Shown in pieces: positions 37,426-44,624 of a stretch of 44,624 bases of DNA. Each line of letters starts with the position of its first letter. Positions within the stretch are counted from its first letter, which is position 1. The notes under the pieces were generated by a model, which saw only the letters and a list, made by a program, of their open reading frames with translations, made no database searches and was not told the DNA's origin. The DNA is taken from NCBI GenBank assembly GCA_030145425.1, contig JAQYVO010000306.1, positions 1-44,624 on the forward strand. The letters are read 5' to 3'. Source of the stretch: Chromatiales bacterium. GTDB lineage: Bacteria; Pseudomonadota; Gammaproteobacteria; Chromatiales; Chromatiaceae. A program made the translations under genes and the position numbers.

Positions 37426-38886
37426 ATGAACAATATCGCTGGTGAAACCGCTGACAATAAAGAGGCTTCGAATATCCGGGCCGAGGTGGTGGTTCTGGGT
37501 GCAGGTCCCGGTGGCTACACTGCCGCTTTCCGGGCTGCAGATCTGGGAAAGAAAACGGTTTTGATCGAGCGTTATCCTGATTTGGGCGGAGTCTGTCTCA
37601 ATGTCGGCTGCATACCATCCAAAGCTTTGCTTCATGCGGCGGCGATCATCAACGAAACTGCCGAGATGGCACACATGGGCGTCAGTTTCGGCAAGCCTGA
37701 GATCAACTTGGACGCGATGCGTGCCGGCAAGGAAAAGGTGGTCAAGCGTCTTACGCAGGGACTTGCGGGTATGGCCAAGCAGCGCGGTGTGCAGATCGTG
37801 CACGGATGGGGAAAGTTCCAGTCTCCCAACCGGATAGAAGTGGATACCGCTGAAGGAACTGTGTCCGTTGAGTTCGACAATGCGATCATTGCCTGCGGCT
37901 CCCGTTCGGTGCAGATACCCGGATTCCCGAATGACGATACCCGTCTGATCGATTCGACAGGTGCTCTTGAACTGGAAGACATTCCGAAGAAAATGCTGGT
38001 TGTCGGCGGTGGGATCATCGGTCTGGAGATGTGCACCGTCTACAGTGCGCTGGGTTCGCAGATCGATGTGGTGGAAATGATGCCCAGCCTGATTCCCGGC
38101 TGCGATCCGGATCTGGTGCGCCCCCTGAAAAAGCGTTTGGACAAGGTCACTGGTCAGATCATGCTCCAGACCAAGGTCACCGAGATCAAGGCCCAGAAGA
38201 ACGGCCTCAAGGTATTTTTCGAAGGCAAGAATGCGCCTGAAAAGCCGCAGATATATGACAAGGTTCTGGTTTCCGTGGGCCGAGTGCCCAACGGTGGGTT
38301 GATCGGTGCGGAAGCCGCTGGGGTGCAGGTGGACGAACGCGGATTTATTCCCGTGGACCAGCACATGCGTACCAACGTGCCCAATATCCATGCCATCGGC
38401 GACGTGGTGGGCAATCCGATGCTGGCCCACAAGGCCACCCACGAGGCCAAGGTGGCCGCCGAGGTTATTGCCGGTCAGCCCTCGCTCTTCGATCCCCTGA
38501 CCATACCTTCCGTGGCCTATACCGATCCCGAAGTAGCTTGGATGGGCCTGACGGAAACGGAAGCCAAGGAGAAGGGCGTGGCCTACGAAAAGGGTGTTTT
38601 CCCATGGGCCGCTTCCGGGCGGGCATTGGGGATCGGCCGTGACGAAGGCATGACCAAGCTGCTGTTCGATCCGGAAACCAAGCGCATCCTCGGTGCGGGG
38701 ATCGTCGGCGTGAACGCGGGGGAATTGATCGGAGAGGCAGTGCTGGCCCTGGAGATGGGTGCCGATGCGGAGGATATCGGGCTGACAATTCATCCCCATC
38801 CGACACTCAGCGAGACCGTCGGGATGGCTGCTGAGATGGCCGAAGGTACCATTACTGATCTGATACCACCGAAGAAGAGAAAATAG
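37426..38886 (+). CDS. lpdA: Dihydrolipoyl dehydrogenase (E3)
   Basis: FAD enzyme that reoxidises the E2 dihydrolipoyl groups with NAD. 486 residues. FAD-binding VVLGAGPGGYTAAFRAADLG, redox-active disulfide Cys57/Cys62 in GGVCLNVGCIPSKALL, NAD-binding VVGGGIIGLEMCTVYSALG, and the C-terminal catalytic His-Glu in TIHPHPTLSETVGMAAE are all present. Most similar to the E3 encoded with aceEF. Separated from aceF by a hairpin-containing 158-bp gap, so an own promoter is possible. Confidence 0.97.
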   Translation: MNNIAGETADNKEASNIRAEVVVLGAGPGGYTAAFRAADLGKKTVLIERYPDLGGVCLNVGCIPSKALLHAAAIINETAEMAHMGVSFGKPEINLDAMRAGKEKVVKRLTQGLAGMAKQRGVQIVHGWGKFQSPNRIEVDTAEGTVSVEFDNAIIACGSRSVQIPGFPNDDTRLIDSTGALELEDIPKKMLVVGGGIIGLEMCTVYSALGSQIDVVEMMPSLIPGCDPDLVRPLKKRLDKVTGQIMLQTKVTEIKAQKNGLKVFFEGKNAPEKPQIYDKVLVSVGRVPNGGLIGAEAAGVQVDERGFIPVDQHMRTNVPNIHAIGDVVGNPMLAHKATHEAKVAAEVIAGQPSLFDPLTIPSVAYTDPEVAWMGLTETEAKEKGVAYEKGVFPWAASGRALGIGRDEGMTKLLFDPETKRILGAGIVGVNAGELIGEAVLALEMGADAEDIGLTIHPHPTLSETVGMAAEMAEGTITDLIPPKKRK

Positions 38887-38929
38887 CGGTTCATAGGACA
38901 GAAGAAAGGGGCAGACAACAGGTCGCATA

Positions 38930-39715
38930 TTGAATCTGTATTACCGCGAGTACGGCAGCTATTCGGAGGAGCGGCCGAGCATTGTCATGCTGCACGGGCT
39001 TTTCGGATCCTCGGTAAACTGGCATACCATCGCCCGGGGGCTGTCCGCCGATTACCACGTAATTGTGCCGGATCTGCGCAATCACGGACGTTCACCCCAT
39101 AGCGACGAGATGAACTATCCGGTGATGGTGGATGATCTCGAGCACCTGCTTGAGGAACACGGCCTGGATTCGGTGCTTCTCATCGGGCACAGCATGGGGG
39201 GGAAGGTTGCCATGCTGTTCGCCCTCAATCACCCGCATCGGGTCACCGGTCTGGTGGTGGTGGATATCGCACCGGTGTCTTATCTGCACCGCTTCGACAC
39301 TATCTTCGAGACGCTCCACGAAGTAAATTTGGATAGCCTTTCCAGGCGCTCGGAGGCGGATAATGTGCTGGCCCGCCGTTTGGAGCCCCATGGGCTGAGG
39401 CAATACCTGTTGCAGAGCCTCTTCAAGGAAGACGGCCGATGGCAATGGCGCATGAATCTGGATGCCTTGTACCATGCCATAGACGATATAACCGCGTTTC
39501 CTGTATCTTCTGCGCTGACCGCGTATCCGGGTTCCACGCTCTTCATTTATGGCAGTGAGTCCGACTACCTGACAAAGCAGCACTACAAGAGGATCATGAT
39601 GCTGTTTCCCCATGCACGATTGCGCACAATTTCGGGTGCGGGGCACTGGGTATACTCGGAACAACCAGAGGCCTTTGCCTCGGCACTTTGGGGTTTTCTG
39701 GGAGGAAGTTCTTAG
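38930..39715 (+). CDS. Alpha/beta-hydrolase, YbfF-like esterase
   Basis: A 261-residue cytoplasmic hydrolase. MLHGLFGSSVNWHTIARGLSADYHV gives the oxyanion loop, DLRNHGRSPH follows, the nucleophile elbow is GHSMGGKVAM (Ser near 88), and the catalytic His is in SGAGHWVYSEQP. This series is typical of E. coli YbfF and the ABHD11 group (thioesterase/esterase with broad acyl substrates). The start is TTG at 38930 with a weak AGG; no ATG exists in frame before the conserved first strand. Begins 43 bp after lpdA; cotranscription is possible. Confidence 0.85.
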   Translation: MNLYYREYGSYSEERPSIVMLHGLFGSSVNWHTIARGLSADYHVIVPDLRNHGRSPHSDEMNYPVMVDDLEHLLEEHGLDSVLLIGHSMGGKVAMLFALNHPHRVTGLVVVDIAPVSYLHRFDTIFETLHEVNLDSLSRRSEADNVLARRLEPHGLRQYLLQSLFKEDGRWQWRMNLDALYHAIDDITAFPVSSALTAYPGSTLFIYGSESDYLTKQHYKRIMMLFPHARLRTISGAGHWVYSEQPEAFASALWGFLGGSS

Positions 39716-39738
39716 GGCCTGTTAACAGGTCCACTAAG
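39711..39738. repeat. Small palindrome between the esterase and HerA genes
   Basis: CTTAGGGCCTGTTAACAGGTCCACTAAG is read as arms CTTAG...CTAAG with the inner perfect CCTGTTAACAGG at 39718-39729. It overlaps the esterase stop codon. No T-run, so terminator function is doubtful. Confidence 0.45.
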
Positions 39739-39761
39739 GGGCGCGGGTTTAGGAGTTCATC

Positions 39762-41447
39762 ATGGCAAAATCAGGCAAGACCCTCATCGGCAAAATCATC
39801 GAGGTCCAGGAGGGACAGATGAAGGTGATGTTGACGCTGGATGATACAGAGCCCTTTTCGGTAATCCAGGTTGATGGGAAGCGGGTGCATATCGGCCGCA
39901 TCGGTTCTTATGTCATGGTCCGCCAGACTGGGGTACAGGTGGTTGCCATGGTGGCCCGGGCCAGTCAGGAAGAGCAGTCCGTACGTGTTTCCCTCGGCCT
40001 GAAGGCCACCGAAACGGTGCGCCGTCAGGTAAACAAGGGGTTTCTGTCCATCGTGCCGCTCGGTGAACTGGATGAAGATGGGCATTTCAGCCGGGGCATT
40101 GTCAACTATCCGACCCCCGGTGCCACGGTGCATGTAGTGAGGCCGTCCGAGATTGATGCCCTTTTCGAAATGCACCGCTCCATGGATTTTTGTCTGGGCT
40201 ACCTCCCTTCTCTGCCTTCGGTGGATGTGTGCCTGGATCCCTCACAACTTTTCAGTCGGCATCTGGCGATCCTGGGTCAGTCGGGGTCGGGGAAGTCCTG
40301 GGGTGTCGCCAGCATGCTGCAGCGCGCCGTGGAAATCATGCCCAACGCCCACATTATCCTGCTCGATCTCCATGGGGAGTATGTCTGGACGGACCCGGAC
40401 GGACAACGCCATGCGGCGTTCCCGGAAGAGACGTACCGTGCCCTGGATGCGCGTGAACTGGAGATCCCCTACTGGCTTCTGACCTATGCCGAACTGGTGG
40501 ATCTTCTGATCGACCGCGGCGACGAAAATGCACCCACCCATGTGGCTTTCCTGCGGGAGGTGTTGTTGAATCTTCGTAAAAAGTCTAACAGCGGGATGAA
40601 GGGCGTAGCCATCTCCATTGATTCACCGGTCTATTTCTCCATGGATGACCTGTTTCAGCAGTTCAGACTGGCCAATGAACAGGTAACCAATTTTGGTAAA
40701 GTCAGGGGGCCGCTCTATGGTCAGTTCGATGAGTTTCTGATCAAGCTGCAGGCACGTCTCAACGATGTGCGTTATGACTTCCTGTTCAGGCCGAAGCTTC
40801 GTGATTCGTCGGAGACACTGGCGGATCTCCTGCGTGACTTCGTGGGTTTGCAGAAACCCGAACGGCAGATCACCGTTATCGATTTCAGCGGAGTACCGTT
40901 CGATGTCAGGCCCACTGTATCGGCCCAGGTGGGCAGGCTGGCATTTGAGTTCAATTACTGGAATCCCAGGTCCCGGGAGTTTCCCATCCTGCTCGTCTGT
41001 GAGGAGGCCCATGCCTATATTCCAAGGGCTTCAGGCACAGAGTACGAAGGTACCAGGCGCTCCATGGAGAGGATCGCGAAGGAGGGGCGGAAATACGGTG
41101 TCGGGCTCGCCGTGGTCAGTCAGCGTCCTCATGAGTTGTCGGAGACGGTGCTTGCCCAGTGCGGTAATTTCATTTGTCTGCGGGTGACCAACCCGGATGA
41201 TCAGAAATACATTCGGGATCTGGTACCGGGCGCCGAGGCGAGCTTGGTTACCACGCTCTCCTCTATGGGGAGGGGTGAAGCCATGGCGATGGGCGATGCG
41301 GTGCCTGTGCCCACCCGCTTCCAGTTTTACCCGCCCGACCCGATCCCCAACAGTACGGATATCGATTTCTACGATCACTGGAAAAAGGGTACGGATGATC
41401 TGGATGTCGACGCCATTGTGGACTCCTGGCGCCGGCAGCGCCGGTGA
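39762..41447 (+). CDS. HerA/DUF87-type ATPase
   Basis: A 561-residue FtsK/HerA-superfamily ATPase. The N-terminal ~110 residues form a small beta-barrel (HAS-barrel-like: KIIEVQEGQMKVML...VMVRQTGVQVVAMV). Walker A GQSGSGKS is at 172-179, Walker B ILLVCEEAH near 409-417, and an arginine-containing GRKYGVGLAVVSQRPHELSETV motif follows, typical of HerA. HerA enzymes are hexameric DNA translocases; in archaea they work with the NurA nuclease in end resection, in bacteria many pair with SIR2, NurA or DUF4297 effectors for phage defence. No such partner is next to this gene, so a housekeeping or unknown role is as likely. Start supported by AGGAG. Confidence 0.88.
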   Translation: MAKSGKTLIGKIIEVQEGQMKVMLTLDDTEPFSVIQVDGKRVHIGRIGSYVMVRQTGVQVVAMVARASQEEQSVRVSLGLKATETVRRQVNKGFLSIVPLGELDEDGHFSRGIVNYPTPGATVHVVRPSEIDALFEMHRSMDFCLGYLPSLPSVDVCLDPSQLFSRHLAILGQSGSGKSWGVASMLQRAVEIMPNAHIILLDLHGEYVWTDPDGQRHAAFPEETYRALDARELEIPYWLLTYAELVDLLIDRGDENAPTHVAFLREVLLNLRKKSNSGMKGVAISIDSPVYFSMDDLFQQFRLANEQVTNFGKVRGPLYGQFDEFLIKLQARLNDVRYDFLFRPKLRDSSETLADLLRDFVGLQKPERQITVIDFSGVPFDVRPTVSAQVGRLAFEFNYWNPRSREFPILLVCEEAHAYIPRASGTEYEGTRRSMERIAKEGRKYGVGLAVVSQRPHELSETVLAQCGNFICLRVTNPDDQKYIRDLVPGAEASLVTTLSSMGRGEAMAMGDAVPVPTRFQFYPPDPIPNSTDIDFYDHWKKGTDDLDVDAIVDSWRRQRR

Positions 41448-41488
41448 GGTGCGGGGTCCGTACAAAACGATTACATTCTCAACAAACA

Positions 41489-41504
41489 ACCCGCTTGAGC
41501 GGGT
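41489..41504 (+). promoter_or_regulatory. Hairpin in the argG leader
   Basis: ACCCGC-TTGA-GCGGGT, a perfect 6-bp stem with a 4-nt loop, 21 bp before the argG start, just upstream of its TGGAG ribosome binding site. Could modulate translation or be the end of the upstream transcript. No ArgR box was identified by eye. Confidence 0.4.
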
Positions 41505-41525
41505 AGCTATTCTGGAGTAATTTTC

Positions 41526-42749
41526 ATGTCTTCGCCTGATGTAAAAAAAGTGGTGCTCGCCTATTCCGGCGGCCTGGATACTTCCATAATTCTCAAATGG
41601 CTTGAGGAGCAGTATGGATGCGAGATCGTAACCTTCACCGCCGATATCGGCCAGGGAGGCGAGGTGGAGCCTGCCAGGGCCAAAGCGCAGCAGGCGGGGA
41701 TAAAGGAAATCTACATCGAGAACCTGTGCGAGGAGTTCGTCCGTGACTATGTTTTTCCGATGTTTCGGGCCAATGCCGTTTATGAAGGCGAATACCTGCT
41801 TGGCACCTCCATCGCACGTCCCCTGATTGCCAAACGCCTGGTCGAGATTGCCGACGAAACGGGCGCGGATGCGATTTCCCACGGTGCTACCGGCAAGGGC
41901 AACGACCAGGTCCGCTTCGAACTGGGTGCCTATGCACTCAAGCCCGATGTCAGGATTATTTCCCCCTGGCGGGAGTGGGACCTGCTTTCCCGGGAAAAGC
42001 TCATGACCTATGCTGAACAACACGGTATTCCAGTGGAGCTTAAGCGGGAGGGAAAGAAGACACCCTATTCCATGGACGCCAACCTCCTGCACATCTCTTA
42101 CGAGGGCTACGATCTGGAAGATCCCTGGGTGGAACCCGGAGAAGAGATGTGGCGCTGGACGGTTTCCCCGGAACAGGCCCCGGACAAGCCGCTCTATCTG
42201 GAACTGAGCTACCGCGGCGGTGACATCATTGCCATCGACGGGGAGGAGATGACACCGGCAATGGTGCTGGAGACCCTCAATCGGCTTGGTGGCGAGAACG
42301 GCATCGGCCGCGCCGATATCGTGGAAAATCGGTATGTCGGCATGAAATCCCGCGGGTGTTACGAGACCCCGGGTGGAACCGTTATGCTCAAGGCGCATCG
42401 GGCCATGGAGTCCCTGACCCTGGACCGTGAAGTGGCGCATCTGAAGGATGAACTGATGCCCCGCTACGCCGAGCTGGTCTACAACGGCTATTGGTGGAGC
42501 CCGGAACGGGACATGCTGCAGGCCGCCATCGACCAGACCCAGTCTGTCGTGAACGGCGTGGTGCGGCTCAAGCTTTACAAGGGCAACCTTATGGTGGTGG
42601 GGCGAAAATCCGATTCGGACAGCCTGTTCGATGAGGAAATTGCAACCTTTGAGGATGACGCGGGTGCCTATGACCAGAAAGATGCTGGCGGATTCATCAA
42701 ACTCAATGCGCTCCGCCTCCGGTTGGCCGCAAAGCGAAATCGGGACTGA
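41526..42749 (+). CDS. argG: Argininosuccinate synthase
   Basis: Joins citrulline and aspartate with ATP in arginine synthesis. At 407 residues it is the type I form common outside enterics (E. coli ArgG is longer and divergent). The N-terminal PP-loop is [54 protein letters not shown] and [17 protein letters not shown] are conserved substrate-binding segments. Monocistronic as far as seen. Confidence 0.98.
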   Translation: MSSPDVKKVVLAYSGGLDTSIILKWLEEQYGCEIVTFTADIGQGGEVEPARAKAQQAGIKEIYIENLCEEFVRDYVFPMFRANAVYEGEYLLGTSIARPLIAKRLVEIADETGADAISHGATGKGNDQVRFELGAYALKPDVRIISPWREWDLLSREKLMTYAEQHGIPVELKREGKKTPYSMDANLLHISYEGYDLEDPWVEPGEEMWRWTVSPEQAPDKPLYLELSYRGGDIIAIDGEEMTPAMVLETLNRLGGENGIGRADIVENRYVGMKSRGCYETPGGTVMLKAHRAMESLTLDREVAHLKDELMPRYAELVYNGYWWSPERDMLQAAIDQTQSVVNGVVRLKLYKGNLMVVGRKSDSDSLFDEEIATFEDDAGAYDQKDAGGFIKLNALRLRLAAKRNRD

Positions 42750-42858
42750 TACGTCTATACCGGATCCGTTTCATTATTATCGGTCTGATGTGGGAAGGTG
42801 CGCACGGGCCCGGTCAAATCCACTTGGAATTTATGGGATATGAGCTAGTGTTTGGTTC

Positions 42859-43437
42859 ATGTCACCGGAAAACGAGGATCGTCTCTGCCAACAAAAGCCG
42901 CTTATCGGGGTCAGCCGGTGTCTCATGGGCGAAGCCGTCAGATACGACGGAGGGTCGAAACCGGTTCCCTGGATAAGGGATATTCTATCGGAGCATTGCG
43001 AGCTGCTGGCCCTGTGCCCGGAAGTCGAGGCCGGACTGGGCGTACCCCGGCCACCGGTGCGGCTGGTGGGCTCAATGGATAGCCCTCGGGCGCTGGGTGT
43101 GGAGGATCCCGCACTCGACGTCACGGAGCTTCTTTTGAAAATCGGGGCCGACAAGAGAGAGGCCATTGCCGCTATGGATGGATTGATTCTGAAAGCGGGA
43201 TCACCCAGCTGTGGGATTTTCGACACACCGGTTTTCGACGACGAGGGTATGGAAACCGGGCGGGGTGGCGGTCTTTTTTCTCGTACCTGCAGGGAGAACT
43301 TCCCTGGTCTGCCCCTTATCGACGAGTCGTTTCTCGAAAACGAGGCAGGGCGGGTAGGGTTTCTGATACAGGTGTTTCGCTATCGCTGCCAACGGCTCCG
43401 GGGGCAGGGGTTTCTGTCCGATGATCGCACTGTCTGA
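42859..43437 (+). CDS. DUF523 protein, TudS thiouracil desulfurase-like
   Basis: A 192-residue DUF523 protein. Family marks: IGVSRCLMGEAVRYDGG (Cys21), LLALCPEVEAGLGVPRPPVRL (Cys53) and LKAGSPSCGIFDTPVF (Cys118); three cysteines that in the characterised TudS hold a [4Fe-4S] cluster used to desulfurate 2-thiouracil. A free iron site binding the sulfur was shown there; whether this protein has the same substrate is inferred. The start has a poor ribosome binding site, but no better one exists. Its last ~120 bp run antisense to the 3' end of the next gene. Confidence 0.85.
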   Translation: MSPENEDRLCQQKPLIGVSRCLMGEAVRYDGGSKPVPWIRDILSEHCELLALCPEVEAGLGVPRPPVRLVGSMDSPRALGVEDPALDVTELLLKIGADKREAIAAMDGLILKAGSPSCGIFDTPVFDDEGMETGRGGGLFSRTCRENFPGLPLIDESFLENEAGRVGFLIQVFRYRCQRLRGQGFLSDDRTV

Positions 43438-44152
43438 AGAAATCTGAGCCTTTCAGCGCCTCCTCACATTTGCCGGACGTGTAGGTCGCCCTGTCGGCCT
43501 TGCGGCTTGCCAGTCTTTCCTGGGTCTCCATCGCGAGCAGCTGTCTGGCGGGAGGGCAGCCGGGCGCCCCACTGCATTTCGCATCATCTCCGCAGACCCG
43601 GGATACCAGCTTCTCGCACGAGGTTGGTGCGTCGGAAACCTGCTGGTTTTCACAGCGGGCGAAATAGTTTTCGTTGGACAGGGCCTTGCGGCATTCGGCC
43701 GATGTTTGATTGGGTCCCTGACTGCGTGTCTGCCAGGCTTCTTCCTTCTCCAGCTGCATGAGTTGGCGCGCGGGGGAGCAGGCCTTGGTGTCCCGGCACT
43801 CACCGTTGAACCCGCAAACCTTAATAACCAGTTCTACGCAGGTGGAACTGCCGGCCTGGGAGATGCCTGGTTCGGAGGTAACCGGCAAACTGCTGCTCGG
43901 GCCTTCCCCTCCGCCACTTCTGACAATGCCGTCCTCGACAATGATCACCGAGCCGTTTTCAAGCCTGTGGGTACCGTCCCACAGCTGCGCGGAACCCCGA
44001 TCGTCGTAGATCGTGGCCTTGTTTGTGGTGGGGTCAATCTTCACTACACCGCCACGCTCAAGGCCCTTGGTCCAGCTTTGGCCCGGTGCCTGGGTCGGGG
44101 CCAGAACAGCCAGGCACACCAGCGTGGTGATCAGGCGTGTCGCCGTTTTCAT
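43316..44152 (-). CDS. Secreted protein with two cysteine-rich repeats
   Basis: A 278-residue exported protein, not recognised. MKTATRLITTLVCLAVLAPTQA is a signal peptide; the ATG at 44150-44152 is preferred to one four codons earlier. Residues ~28-75 contain VVKIDPTTNKATIYDDRGSA, possibly a small beta domain. Then come two similar modules of about 65 residues: CVELVIKVCGFNGECRDTKAC-SPARQLMQLE...CRKALSNENYFARC and CEKLVSRVCGDDAKCSGAPGC-PPARQLLAME...CEEALKGSDFFRQC, each with six cysteines in matching positions, so three disulfides per module are likely. A Pro/Ser/Thr tail follows. The 3' end overlaps DUF523 antisense by 122 bp. Periplasmic or surface location inferred. Confidence 0.75.
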   Translation of the reverse strand: MKTATRLITTLVCLAVLAPTQAPGQSWTKGLERGGVVKIDPTTNKATIYDDRGSAQLWDGTHRLENGSVIIVEDGIVRSGGGEGPSSSLPVTSEPGISQAGSSTCVELVIKVCGFNGECRDTKACSPARQLMQLEKEEAWQTRSQGPNQTSAECRKALSNENYFARCENQQVSDAPTSCEKLVSRVCGDDAKCSGAPGCPPARQLLAMETQERLASRKADRATYTSGKCEEALKGSDFFRQCDHRTETPAPGAVGSDSETPVSETLPALPRFRETTRR

Positions 44153-44298
44153 GGTGCTCAGCATGATTAATATATTAGCTAAAGCTAATCAAAAAAGACA
44201 AGCGAATATGTGTCAAAATCTGGATCGAGATCCCAAAAACAGAGACGGAGGGATGGGCACTTATTCCCGCTGTCCCCTCCGTTTCTTTAGTCGAATCT

Positions 44299-44499
44299 TC
44301 AGGTAATAGGCTCGAACAGGGCTTTTTTCTTTTTTCCCGGTGAAGCGAGATATGTGACATCCGTCGCCAGGTGATGAGGTGTATAGAGCGTGGTACGGAT
44401 CAGCCAGCCACCCCCTGGTACCGGTGCCTGCTCGGTTAACGTCCGTATGTGTGTGGTGTCGTCAAAAACGTCTTCAATTACGTCGTATTCCAGTTTCAT
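44299..44499 (-). CDS. Small hypothetical protein, 66 aa
   Basis: Not recognised. The ATG (44497-44499) has a good ribosome binding site, GGGAGA, at normal spacing. The sequence KLEYDVIEDVFDDTTHIRTLTE...GGGWLIRTTLYTPHHLATDVTYLASP looks like a small all-beta cytoplasmic protein ending in a basic cluster (GKKKK). I have an impression of similar short proteins with GGWLIRT in other gammaproteobacteria, unverified. Lies 135 bp upstream of the secreted cysteine-repeat gene on the same strand, separated by an AT-rich gap. Confidence 0.6.
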   Translation of the reverse strand: MKLEYDVIEDVFDDTTHIRTLTEQAPVPGGGWLIRTTLYTPHHLATDVTYLASPGKKKKALFEPIT

Positions 44500-44624
44500 T
44501 CTTATCTCCCGTTCGTTCTTGTTTCATGCGTACCTAATAGGAGCATAGAGAAGGGATAGTATTTTTACCAGAAAGGGAGAACCTGGCTTATTTCCCTGCG
44601 TCTCGTGATTAACTCACCACAGGC

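Noticed and set aside
37342-38928. 528-codon minus-strand ORF opposite lpdA
   Set aside because: Covers an unmistakable dihydrolipoyl dehydrogenase; the antisense translation has no recognisable motif.
39762-41447. HerA gene as part of a phage defence system
   Set aside because: No SIR2, NurA, DUF4297 or other effector adjacent; flanked by metabolic genes, so a defence claim is not supported.
41031-42440. 469-codon minus-strand ORF across the HerA and argG genes
   Set aside because: Spans two real genes and the gap between them in antisense; composition typical of shadow ORFs in GC-rich DNA.

Overview
The window is chromosomal DNA of a GC-rich gammaproteobacterium, probably a sulfur-oxidising member of the Chromatiales/Sedimenticola-Thiodiazotropha type. 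The case rests on the E. coli-like order of the rpsU-dnaG-rpoD block and of grxD-rnt, on a pair of exported proteins that look like sulfur globule envelope proteins (31130-32392), on a DUF302 protein, and on sucrose-phosphate synthase. The assignment to a lineage is inference; no marker gene was searched.

Layout. 1-249: start of a SYLF-domain gene cut by the window edge. 484-786: tRNA-Ile(CAU) gene interrupted in the anticodon loop by a ~226-nt group I intron. 866-5357 (minus): macromolecular synthesis operon rpsU-yqeY-dnaG-rpoD, divergent from tsaD. 6556-10435: plsY, then folate/pterin genes folB, folK and a FolM-like reductase, with a small MITE-like element between folK and folM, then a MidA-type methyltransferase. 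10460-17791: alpha/beta hydrolase, small conserved protein, sucrose module (sucrose-phosphate synthase/phosphatase fusion plus PfkB sugar kinase), MarC, MFS transporter, HAD phosphatase. 17966-21014 is the accessory part: a two-gene mini-operon of tiny unknown proteins with its own terminator, a secreted orphan, a TTG-start orphan, palindromic repeats, an ABM-like protein and an internally deleted NAD(P)-binding pseudogene. 21105-26175: sodB, a DUF302 protein and the oxidative pentose phosphate operon gnd-zwf-pgl. 26305-30968: an N-acetylglutaminylglutamine-amidotransferase-like AsnB paralogue, CopD-like membrane protein, monothiol glutaredoxin, RNase T and MlaA. 31130-32392: the putative sulfur globule pair. 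32937-38886: pyruvate dehydrogenase aceE-aceF-lpdA. 38930-44499: YbfF-like esterase, HerA/DUF87 ATPase, argG, DUF523/TudS-like protein, a secreted protein with a duplicated cysteine module, and a 66-residue orphan.

How it fits together. Most of the window is housekeeping: initiation of transcription and replication, t6A tRNA modification, folate, phospholipid, central carbon and arginine synthesis. The lifestyle signals are sulfur storage (globule proteins), osmolyte or carbon-reserve metabolism (sucrose synthesis plus fructokinase-like kinase; an AsnO-like gene without its NAGGN partners) and oxidative stress defence (FeSOD, OPP operon supplying NADPH, glutaredoxin). The most notable items are the intron-split tRNA-Ile, the globule protein pair whose mature ends both begin with a Trp-Trp motif, the MITE with a 7-bp duplication that carries the folK stop codon, and the unknown mini-operon at 18057-18466. 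No CRISPR array, rRNA, phage or complete insertion sequence was seen.
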